From assembly GCF_000220395.1 (NCBI RefSeq), contig NW_004085885.1, positions 203,198 to 267,197 on the forward strand: DNA of 64,000 bases, read 5' to 3'. Source of the DNA: Ichthyophthirius multifiliis (taxonomy: Eukaryota; Ciliophora; Oligohymenophorea; Hymenostomatida). The notes under the pieces were generated by a model, which was not told where the DNA came from, did not search any database, and saw only the letters and a list, made by a program, of their open reading frames with translations. Made by a program: the position numbers and the translations under genes. This document shows positions 10,801 to 21,900 of the stretch, in pieces (position 1 is the stretch's first letter; every line of letters starts with the position of its first letter).

Positions 10801-13800
10801 TCCTAATAATGATATTAAATAGGAATTAAATAATAAACCAAATAATATTTAAAGTAGTAATTTTTTTTAAAATATAAATAATAAAGATATTTAAAATGAT
10901 AATAGTTTATTAAAGAAAAATAATAACTATATAAAATATTATTCAATTTAACAAAAAAAATCTGGTCCATATCTAAAAAATAGTTAAGAAAATAATATTT
11001 AATAAAGCCTTACTTAAAAAGATGAGGAAATATAATCTAATAATAAATAAAATAATTAGAATCAAATATAAAATAATAATTAAAATAATGATAACTTAAT
11101 AAACAATTATAAAATTTAAGATAATAATAATAAAAAATAAACTTAAGATGGTGACACTTATGGTCCATAAAATTAACTTTAAAATTTATAAGGATTAATA
11201 TAATAACACTAGAATATAATTTAAAATAATTAATAAGTAATAAAATAAGATTAAAATACGATTTAATAAAATTAATAATTAATTAAATAATGTTAAGAAT
11301 TAATATTAAAAAATTAAAATATTATATAAAAGCAAACTTAAATTATTTAGCCTTAAAATATAAGCGACAATTCACTTTTTGCCTAATCATAAGTAAATTC
11401 AGAAAAAGGATATTTTACTTTAAAAAATAACAGTTTTTAAAATAATTTAAAAAATTAACATTTTGAAAATGGGCAATAAAATAATTTCAATAATTAAACT
11501 CAATTATAAAAATTTCTAAAACAAAATACTTCTGAAATTTAGTAAAAACTAAATTTAGAAGAAAAAACACCTTAATAAGTTTCAATTGAGTAAAATTTAT
11601 TTCTAAATTCTTAAAATTCATTTAATAATTCTAACGAAATAAGTAAATTAAATGATAAAATAAAAAGAAATAAAAAAGTAAATATAAATAATAACATTAA
11701 ATATTAAACTGAAAATAATTAAAAATAAAAAACAAATGTGTTTTTAAATTTAACAAATTAAAGTATTATAAGGAGCGATAAAAAACAAGATATTCGAAAT
11801 AGTTATAAATTTGACTAGAATTATAGTAAAGAAATAATAAAAAATAAAGATATTTCAATTTATAGCCATAAATTAAATGAAAATTAAAACTCAGGTGAAT
11901 ATATAAATGCAAATAGTAGTATAAAAGTAAAAAGTTAATAAGAAATATAAAAATATCATATTGCTAGTAGTCATAAATTAAATTCTAGTTAAAACTTATC
12001 AGCTTCATATAATAATAACATGTAATAATAAAGTTTTTATTCATTAAATAAGAATTTTTAATTGAACAAAAAGAATGTTTATAATTTATATAGTCCTAAA
12101 TAAATATTTTCTCATAGAAATTTAAATAACAATACAAATAACTAAAATTTATAAAATTCTAGTTAATAAAACAAATCTTAAGTCTTTTAAAATAATTCAC
12201 ATTTTTTTAAAAAAAAAATCCTTAATAATATTTAGGAGTATACAAGTTTGAATTTAATTATGAAGAATTAAAATAAAAAAATATAAAATTAAAACTTAAG
12301 TAATAATGTATAAAAAACAAATTAAGAATCTTATAAAAGTATAAATAAAATATTAGATAAAAAAAAGAAAAAAAAGTTATTTTTAAAAATAGAAATTAAA
12401 AAATTAATTAAAGTAATAATAAAAAATAGAAAATGAAAAAAACAAAAAATCTAATATTAGTTAAAAATTATCAAACAATGCTTCAATAAATAATACAGTT
12501 TAAAATAATAATATAAGTAATTTAAAAATATCTATTAAATAATAAAAATAAACTTAAAATTAAATATTAAAATAAAAAGAAATTACAATAAAATAAAATT
12601 AAGATTTAAATGAAATTTTATTTGAAGTGAAAAACAGATTAAATTCAAAAAAAACACAGTAAAATAATAAGATTTAAAATAGTAATCTAAAAATGAAAGT
12701 TAATAGAATCAGATTCCATAAATATAAAATGAATAATTTAAAAATTTAAGAAAAATTTCTTAGAATCTTTCATATGATAAAAAATGATAAAAATAATAAG
12801 TTAAGCTACAGTAGTAAATATGATAAAAAAAAACAAAGTAAAAATAATATTAATAATAATAATAAAAAAAATAAAAATAATAATAAAATGAACGATTTTT
12901 TTTTATTTAATAATAAAAAATGCTAGAATTTATTTATTTTATCTTTTTAATTATAAAAATTAATATTTAAAAACAAATATTATGGCTTTAGATAAATAAT
13001 CAATTATTATGAAAAATTAAAATAAAAAATAATTCCCTTTACAAATAAAATTAATAAAATCATTTTTTAGGATAGTTTTTTGAAAATTAAATTTTAGCCT
13101 AAAATTTTTAAAATTATAAATATTTATAATTACTTTCATAAAAAAAATGTTTTTTATAAATTTGTGAAAAATTATTAATTTTAGTTTAAAATGGACTTAT
13201 TTATATAAAAAATTTCTAATGTTTTAGAAATTAAATTTAAAAAAAATTAATAATAAGTTTTTTTAAATCTTTAAAGAATAAAAATTTCATAAAATATTGA
13301 ATAATTTTAAGTATTTGAATCTCCAAATAATGATATTGAATATGAAGAATAATATAGGCAGTAAAATGGTATTTATATATCTATAATATTTAATTATAAT
13401 TTTTAAGTATTTTATTTATTGAAAAAAAAAAAGTAATGTGTATTTCATAACCATAATAATATTATGAAAAAAATAATTATAATTAGAAAAATATTTTTAA
13501 TATAAGTTTAAGTCAAAAAAGTATAAATTATGATTAAAATTAACAAATTAATTAGTAATTTAATTATGATAATTTTTAATTTGAATTTTCAAGCAAATAT
13601 AAGTAGAGTAATAATGCAAATAGTAGTAGATAGGGTAATTCTTATAAAAAACAAGACTGTTAATATGCCTTCATACCAGGATAGTATTATGGAAAAAACG
13701 AATAAAGTAATTTCATTAAAAAAGCAAGTCTTAACGAAATGAATAAATAAAATAGTTGGAAAGATAATGAGAAAGCTTAACATTTTCCTGCTTTTTGTAA

Positions 13801-13873
13801 AGTTATTTAAGCTTAAAAAAATTATATTGCAAATTAATTTAAAAAATAAATTAATAATAAATCGAAAAATTGA
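7858..13873 (+). CDS. RCC1-like protein with giant Q/N-rich tail
   Basis: Very large protein (close to 1,900 codons), function unknown. Start ATG 7858; the path runs through several short introns, including about 48 nt near 9195, about 49 nt near 12308, and 13379-13433, to TGA 13871-13873. The first ~450 residues look like RCC1-type beta-propeller blades: GNLFIYVNGFDNQNTGSI, ISLGSKNIAIALNGYKYNIQ and ILGKDKIIALSQNGDLFIIG follow the cG..h..al...G.l...G pattern, though the GQLG signature is absent. The remaining ~1,400 residues are low complexity, dominated by N, Q, S, K and I, with TAA as the main Gln codon. Codons 11190-11352 form a perfect glutamine heptad repeat. The last ~230 residues regain complexity (QYAFIPGQYYGKNEQSNF). 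A weaker alternative is a separate gene from ATG 13191, but the frame is open across that point. Confidence 0.6.
11190..11352 (+). repeat. In-frame heptad repeat, x-(L/V/I/T)-I-x-x-x-Q
   Basis: Seven consecutive and one partial 7-residue units in the Q/N-rich tail, for example GLIQQHQ, NIIQNNQ, QLIKQCQ and NIIQKQT. Position 2 is hydrophobic (Thr once), position 3 is Ile in every unit, and position 7 is Gln in all but one. No indel breaks the register. It would form a glutamine-rich coiled coil. Confidence 0.8.
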
Positions 13874-14100
13874 AAAAATTTAAATAATTAATATATTTTG
13901 AGTTAAACATAATATATTTATAATGATTATTTTGCAAATTTTTTTTATTTTCAATTAAGATAATATTATTATTTTATTAATTATTAGTATTTTAATTTTA
14001 TTATATTTTATTAAAATAAAATTATTATTATATTTCGATAAAAATACGAATAAATAATTAAAATTAAAAAAAATATATAAGTTCTTAATAATTCGATTAA

Positions 14101-14982
14101 ATGTCTTGGTAATAATCTTCAAATAAAAATAATTTTTACAAAACCTAATAAATATCAAATAATGAATAAAATCAAAAGTTAAAACAGGAATTTTTAGTTT
14201 AAAAAAAAGAATAATAAATTAATTCTTTTTATATAGAAAATAAAGAAAATCATAATAAAATTGTATTATAGGAAAGAAAGTATTAAAAAGATTTATTAAA
14301 AAACATATAGTTATTAAGAAATCGTGTAAATTTATTAGAAAAAGAATAGGCATAATTACTAAATAAAGTATAATATACATAAATTTAAACACATTAAATT
14401 ATAAGAAATAAAACAGCTTATTAAAGTCGATAGAATTTTAAAGAAATATAAAAAATTAATAGATAAGAAGAAATAGATAAAAGAAAACAAGAAATTTAAT
14501 AAATTAGAGACATGTAAAAATAAAAAAATGCTCTTATTAAATTAAGTAAATAACAGTAAGTCAGTTTTAATGTAAGGAAAGTTAAAAATTTAAAATATTA
14601 GCTTTAGAATGTTTAATAATTTTTTTTATAATAAACATTATAAAAAAATAATTAAATTTTTTGTAAAATTAAATAATAACATAAAATTTAAGAAATTAAA
14701 AAACACAAATTGATTTAAGATAGGAAATAGTTAGCTATTAATTTATATAATTAAAAATGTTAATAAGAAATAGTGAAAAAATAAAAATAAGAATTATTAT
14801 ATAAAGAGTTAGAAAAAAAAGAATAATAATTAATTCAATAATTATAAATTTCATAAAAAAATCAAGAATAAGCATTATTAGAGTTAGAAAATATATAAGC
14901 AACTAAACCATAATAACTATTGGAAAAAAGAGAATTTTAAATTAAAGATTGTTAAGTGAATGCTTATTTTCTTGATTATTGA
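14101..14982 (+). CDS. Coiled-coil protein
   Basis: Unrecognised protein that is almost entirely predicted coiled coil. Start ATG 14101 (MSWQQSSNKNNFYK) and stop TGA 14980-14982. Exon 1 ends in LRNRVNLLEKEQAQLLNK. An intron of about 38 nt (starting near 14368) is followed by an exon with FKEIQKINRQEEIDKRKQEI, and a longer intron (about 14555-14640) by an exon with ELLYKELEKKEQQLIQQLQI, which ends in KDCQVNAYFLDY. Glu, Lys and Gln dominate, with Leu or Ile at heptad spacing. It starts about 230 bp after the stop of the RCC1/Q-rich gene on the same strand and converges on the DHHC gene. There is no signal peptide or membrane segment. A cytoskeletal or basal-body role is plausible for a ciliate but is not shown by the sequence. 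Confidence 0.65.
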
Positions 14983-14987
14983 AAATA

Positions 14988-14992
<5 letters not shown>

Positions 14993-15019
<27 letters not shown>
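14993..15019. repeat. (TA)n tract
   Basis: TA dinucleotide run in the 170-bp convergent gap between the coiled-coil gene and the DHHC gene. Confidence 0.9.
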
Positions 15020-15030
<11 letters not shown>

Positions 15031-15150
15031 AATATATATTATTTATTTATTTTTAAGGTTGAAAGTATTTATTTATATTATTTTTATTTTTTTAACAATT
15101 ATAAAAATTAATTTATTTTAAACAATATTTATAAAAACGATTTCATTTAT

Positions 15151-17003
15151 TCATAAAGTTTCTCCCTCTTATTTGGTTAAAAAATAAGTTCCTTCTCCTT
15201 CTAATCTATAATCTAAATGTTTTTTATTTAATTTTATTTTATATTGTATTTTTATATTGATTTAATTAATTTTTTTTACTTATTGGTAAAATCCAAATAA
15301 GAGGATTTTTTCCAAGAATTTATTTAAAGTTTTCTAATAATCCTAAATCGTATTTCTTTTTTAATACAAATAAAATATACATAAATATTAATTAATTATT
15401 AATAAAATATAACAAATTTACGTTTTCATCTTTTTTTTTTTCACTTAATTCAATAGTAGTTTTATTACTTGCAATCAATCTTTAATAAAAAATTTAAATA
15501 AAATAAAAATATATAATTTTAATTATATTTTTGTATACATAATATGAAAAGAAAATAAGAATGTTACAATACATAATATTAGAAATGAAAAATAAAAAGT
15601 CAAAGCAACCAAAAATACATAAGCAATTGATATAGAATTTGTAACAAGACAATCAAGATAACAATTAAAATAATTTATAAATACAAAAACTATAACTAGA
15701 ACTATGTTAAACAAAAAAATTAAATAAATAAAAAAAAATATTAAAATATAATATAACTATATATACATGCATAAAAAATCATACAAAAGAAATATTTATA
15801 ATTATAAAAACCAATACAATTATCTACCCATTAACAATGATGATCCATTTTTAGTATACAAGCTTTACATTAAGAACAATGATGTGTTCTAGGAGGTTTC
15901 ATAATACTTTTTTTTTATTTAAATCTATTAATTATAATACTATATATTACTTAATGCATTTTTTACATTATCTATATTAACGAGCTTATATTTGTTATTA
16001 TACATGTATTTAATATAATTGATCTAAAAGTCGTTAGAATTCTTCTTAATCATTTATTTCTATGTTTTCTTTATTCGATAAATTACTCATATTAAAATTT
16101 TTAGATACCAAATTATTTTATTCAGATATTTCATCATAATATACATCACTAATACTTCTATTATTATCTTTAAATATTTTCTATTGTTAATTATTATTTT
16201 GTTACTTATATACTATTATTTAATTACATCTTCATTATCTGTAATTTTATTTTTATCTTAATTTATGTTAAATTATTCATTATCATTTTAAATTAAAGCG
16301 AAATCTTATTATGAGCTTAATTTTAGTGTACCTTTTTATTTAATATATTTGCTGTTTTTAATCCATATAAATAAAAATAAATTAATAAATATTTACTTCT
16401 TTAAAATTATATGTATGTATTCAAGTATTATTCTTTGATTGAAGAATATATTTAATATTATTTTTATTTAAGAATTGTTTAAAATTATTCGATTTCTTAA
16501 TTCCATTATTTGCACTATTATGTATAAATTTAATTTTTTTAAAAAATAAAAAACAAAATAACATCGTTCATTCCCCCAGGATTACTGAAAGTCGTCTAAT
16601 ACATTGACCAAAGTAAAAAAAATAATAAAATATGAAAAGATATACAAATTATAAGCCCTTTAGTTTTATTATCTTATGCTTATGTAAACTAAAAATATTT
16701 TGATATTTCTAAAATATTCATTTCTATTATGTTTTAACTATCAAAGTTATCTTAGAAATTTTTTAAATAATACGCATTAAGCATTAAAGGAATAACATAT
16801 GTCTTTATGTAAAAAAAATAATTTTTTATTAATAATTCAAAATATCTTTTTTATTATATATATTAATTTTTTTCTCTTACAAATTAAAATGAAAAATATA
16901 TAAAAATTATGATTGCAATCAATACAAATTGAGGGATTTTGGAACATATTTTATAATAATGCAAATTAGAATAATATTTTTAAAGTCCTTCTTTCTCATT
17001 CAT
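15151..17003 (-). CDS. DHHC-type protein S-acyltransferase
   Basis: Integral membrane enzyme that palmitoylates cysteines of target proteins. Start ATG 17003, stop 15151-15153, with several A/T introns. Order: TM1 (FVLIAIIIFIYFSF), a short loop, TM2 (GLIICISFHILLFFLLW) followed by the family-typical TTFSNPGG, an Asn/Gln/Asp-rich cytoplasmic insert, then the zinc-finger CRD. The CRD reads CKKCIN.MKPPRTHHC, then CKACILKMDHHCQW and DNCIG, with the catalytic DHHC at about 15845-15856. TM3 (LVIVFVFINYFN) and TM4 (YVFLVALTFYFSFLILCIV) follow. The tail has the conserved NKTTIE (TTxE) motif and YDLGLLENFKQILGKNPLIW, equivalent to the usual Y.xG...N..evFG. A Gln, coded TAA, replaces the usual Pro in DHHCPW. 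All catalytic and zinc residues are present. Substrate and compartment cannot be told. Confidence 0.93.
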
Positions 17004-17569
17004 AATATTGATTGAAATTAGTTTTTAAATAAATAAAAAAATTATTTTATTAATTTTTTTTTTTTTGGATTTACATTTAATATATTTACGTTTTGTAAAG
17101 ACAATATTTTTTCTTATTTTTTTAGAATAAAATATTATGAATAATTTATCGTTTTAAAATTTTCAATTTAAATAGTTTTTTAAAAAATCAAAACAAATAT
17201 TTCGGATAGTAAAATAAATTTTTGTTGTTATTTAAAAAAATGGAATTGAAGACATAAAATAATATAATTCTTGCTTTAAAAGGTATTTAATAAATTAATT
17301 TTTAAAACAAAAATTATTTTTGATTAAGTACTAAATAGGTAACAAAAATAAAAATTCATAAAATTATATTATTAATTTATTTAAAATATTATTATTTTTT
17401 TTAAATAAAAAGAAAATTTATATCTATTTTTAATTTGAATAATTATCCTTTTACTAATTTATATATATAAATATGAATTTAAATTACAATTTTATATTAT
17501 TTTGATATTTATTGTTTAATACGATTATAAAAACTAAATATATAATTAATTTTTTTAAAAAAATTATGA
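17004..17569. other. Intergenic, no gene seen
   Basis: About 570 bp of A/T-rich DNA between the start of the DHHC gene and the stop of APC1, both on the minus strand. It is presumed to include the APC1 3' end and the DHHC promoter. Confidence 0.6.
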
Positions 17570-18901
17570 TCAATAAACTACCTAGCATTCTTCAACTAAG
17601 TATAAATTAGTTATATTATTTAATAAATCTTATGGACATAAAGGGAATGAAACATAAAGATACATTTAGCAAATACTATTTAACCTTTATTTATTGTCTA
17701 AAGTATTTTTTTACCCTTATTATCCACTTAAAGTTGTTAATTTATCGAAAAACTTTTTAATAAGTAAAAGATCATGCTTAAAAGGTACGTTAAGGAATGT
17801 ATTTAATTTCATAATTTTTTCTAAAATAAATTATTTAAAAAAGAAAATAAATAAAAATCAATAATTTAAATAGAAATATTTAATATTTACATAAAGATTA
17901 GAACTCTTCCAAATCTACTTTATCCAATTAAAAGTTTTCAGGGCATGTAAAATAATTGCTTATTAAATATTTTAATTTTTAATCCTTTTATTATTATTAA
18001 TTTAATATTTTTATTTTTTTATAAAATAAATATAATTAATAATAAATAACCTTATTATTCATAATTTATTCAATAAACTTTTATTAAATTCTATATCTTA
18101 ACAAATTCATTTTCTAAGAATTAAACAATTAACTATTTTCTAATCCCATATTTTTCATTTGATTATGATTTTCATAAAATTTATTAGAATATTCAAATTT
18201 TATAAATAGTTGCAATCCATATTAATTAAAGAAGAGCTATTCTTGAGCAAATGTAATTAAGATTCTATTAACTCTAATCTATCTTCTTAAATACAAGTAT
18301 GAATTAATTAATCAATAGACTCCAAGCTTTCATTATAAGGGCAATTATTGCTTTCTTCTACTAAAATAAAGGAATTAATTTATTCGGAAAAAGACTCTAA
18401 AGAGTCAAAATGTTTAAAAAGAGCAAATGAGTTATCAATATTTGGTTTAGGTTTAAAAGGAAATACATAACCAATTAAAGATTTAGACATTTAGAAATTT
18501 TTATCAACACAAAGTTTACTAAAGGCCTTTAATAATTAGTTTATTTGAAATATTATTTAAGTTTATTTTTTTCATCGTGAGTATCTTTTTCTATATTGTT
18601 AGAGTATTTTCGCTTTACATATATAATTTTAGGATTTTTAATCGAATTTTAAAAAGACATTTCGAATTTATAAAATTCATCATCAACAACTTTTACAGCA
18701 ATAATTTTTTTAGATTCCTATAAAAGAATTGGTGTGTATTATTTTTCAGTTTAAATTTATTCATTATCCTAATATTTTAATTCTACTAATACATTTACTA
18801 CTTTATCTTCATCTATATCTACTGCATGGAATACTCTGTATTTATTTTTTATTAAAAAATAATATATAAATAATAAAAAATAGATGTAAATAAATATATT
18901 A

Positions 18902-18980
<79 letters not shown>

Positions 18981-21900
18981 TACTTTTATTCTACAGCTAA
19001 AACATAAAAATGTCTCAAAGCTTATAAATGATATTTATTATCAGAAGGATTATTAGGAAAATATGGATATATAGAAATAAGCAATGCAGCAATAGACATA
19101 TCATCTCTATTAAATGAGTAATTTCCATGTCCCAAAGTTAAGAATCCAATAGCCATATTAATAGCCATATTGAACCCATAATGGAAAGTACCTGAATCTT
19201 GAAATTTTTTTCTTATTATTCTTGCCATTTTAATCGATTAGATATCACAAGTACCAGCGTTTACTAAACTAAAAGAAAGTATAGAAACTGAAAAAAGAAC
19301 AAAAAGACTATATTAATCAATTAAAGATTTTGCTGAAGGATCATTTACAAGATCACATTTGGAAGTTTTGAGTTTTCTGAGTTTTTAAATTTCACCCATT
19401 ATTGTTTCTACAGCTTTCTTATCTCCAGTACCAGCATATTTTAACCCCATTGCCATAATAGATCCTCCAATAATATTAAGGTAAATACTTGTGATAGTGC
19501 TGAAATCTATTTCATATACATTATATATAAGATAATATCTTTAATAGACTTCTTTGAAACTTTTTTCATATATAAACCTAATAATATCAGGTATTTAACC
19601 ATATATGTATTCTTTAGTATTTCCTATAGAATCCCACATTATAAGGTTTTTGGCCATTACTTTAAGTAGTATATTATTCGGGTTACAATTTTCTATCGTT
19701 GAGAAAGAATTCGGAATTGTAATTTTATCACATACATTTTTTTCGTTGGATTTTAAAAAGATCAAACATAAAGCAATTAAAGAACCGGAAGCAGTAACAT
19801 GTGTATTAACTGAATTTCCTTCTTTTATGCTACTACTTTTATTATCAGAATTAAAATTACTAGATAACATAGAAGAGGGTGGGTTCATTATTTTTCCTCC
19901 TTCAATAAATCTAATTAGTCTCTATTCTAATTCCAGGTCTTTTATATTTGTATGAGAAGCGCCTTTTCCTAAATTTATTAAGCCTAAAGAAAATCCTGCG
20001 GCTAGAGAATATCCTTCTCGATCTAAGCATTTGTCAGAAACAGGTTTTCGTCCAATTTATGCCAAGGTCATTTCCGTTATTAATCGGTTAGATGATCCTT
20101 TATGGATTAAGCCGACCCCTATTAAGGCTGTTGTTTGAACATTTAAAGGAATTTCCACGTCATAAGAAGGAGGGAGTAGGAAAGGAATATGTAAACATAA
20201 TGTTTTGGAAGTTGAGTCATCTGATTTTCCAATCCTGGAGGCTGCTATACCTAAGAGAATACCTACAGAAGTAGTTTCGTGATTCGGCTTTAAATACTAA
20301 AATATGTCAGTGGGGGATAAGCAGTCTAAATATCCAAGAAGACCTAATCCAAGTAAGAAGCCTCCGTGATCGTATTCTACTGTTTCGGGTTTCTGATAAA
20401 AAATCCAAGTTTTTAAATTTTCAGCATTCATATTCATAATTTGTTTTGAAAGTTTTAATGAAGTAGCAACTCCGTTATGGAATTCAGGCCATAAGCATAT
20501 ATTCATATCTTTTTCTTCCTTTATGTCTAGTGTTACTTTTACTTCATTTGGCATTACGGCACTTAAATTTAATTTCTGGATTTTTACTATTTCAGTCATA
20601 TAAGTTGACCAAGAACCAAATGTAAAAGCTCCTTATCCGACTAAACATGAAAGTCTTCTAGTGACAAATTTTCTTAATATATTTTATGATTCTACATCGA
20701 ATCTATTTTATTTTATTTTTTTTAATTTTTTATTTTTATTTTTTTTATGTACGCTTCTTCACTTATGTCTTCAACGTATTTTTGTTTAATTTATATATCT
20801 TTTGTTGTGTCTAGTAAACGAGAAACTTCTTCGAATATTAAATCATTATTTTGTTTGCTTAAGTTTGCACTGTATAGTTTATCTTCTTCGGTATTGTTTT
20901 TAGTACCTCTAATTAAATTGTTTATTGTCTATGAGAAATCTACTTTTCGTAAATATACAGGAAGTTCGTTTTTCTTTTGTTTATAAATATTTTAATTCTC
21001 ATATATATCTTGTCTTTTTATTAATTCGAAACCTTATTAAGGAGTATACTAATTAATAATTTTTTAAAAAAACTAAAAAACTAAAAAATAGATACTTCAT
21101 ATAAAACAGGAGGAAGATTTAATTTAAGAAGCCTTAAGGCTTCTTAAATGGGTGCTTTTAATCCATAACAAAGAGATTATATGAAATTTTAATTAATATT
21201 TTTTTATATTAAATAAATAAAGACTAGAATTTCATTATTTTCTTTAAATTATTCTTACATTTGCTTAATTTGTTATTTTTTTTTATCATTTTCATAAAAA
21301 TTCATTAAAAAGACTTTTTAATGGAAAAGAGGAAATTAATTATTTATCAAATTACCTGGGTAATTGTAAATACTACCTATATTATTTGTATTATTAACTC
21401 CTTAAAATTACTATTGATTTTTATTATTTACAAGTAATTCTGAAATATATGTACGACTTTCAGAAAGGCCCAGGTACATCATTTCGAAAATTCGGCAAAC
21501 TCTTTTTGTATTTTTAAATGCGATAGGCATTTTATATTCTTATTTAATAGTTTAGTTGTTACTTGTGAATAAATAATTAACCCATTTGAAAATATCCGGA
21601 ATATTTTTTTCAATAAAAAGATTTTCGGAAGGATTTCCTTTTGTTAAATTAATATTTTTTTATTAATGAATTTATATTTGTAATTATTAAAGCTAGATAT
21701 CAGTTTAAAATCTTATTAAAATTTTAGGATATTCTCTCACATAGTAATCTTAATAGGTCTAACTGAATTCAAAATCAAGATATTTAGAATAACAGTATAA
21801 AAAATAGGCTAGGTTTTCTAAATATTCTTTATAAAATTAGCGGATTTTCATATCTTAGTATAGTAAATTTAACATTCTTAAAATTCTTATTCTTTATTCA

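Noticed and set aside
18769-18981. ORF starting with alternating Tyr-Ile
   Set aside because: The N-terminal part is a (TA)n intron of APC1; only the last ~25 residues (RVFHAVDIDEDKVV...) are a true APC1 exon.
19605-20986. Plus-strand standard-code ORFs across the APC1 region
   Set aside because: The minus-strand reading gives strongly conserved APC1 PC repeats; the plus-strand frames have no recognisable content.
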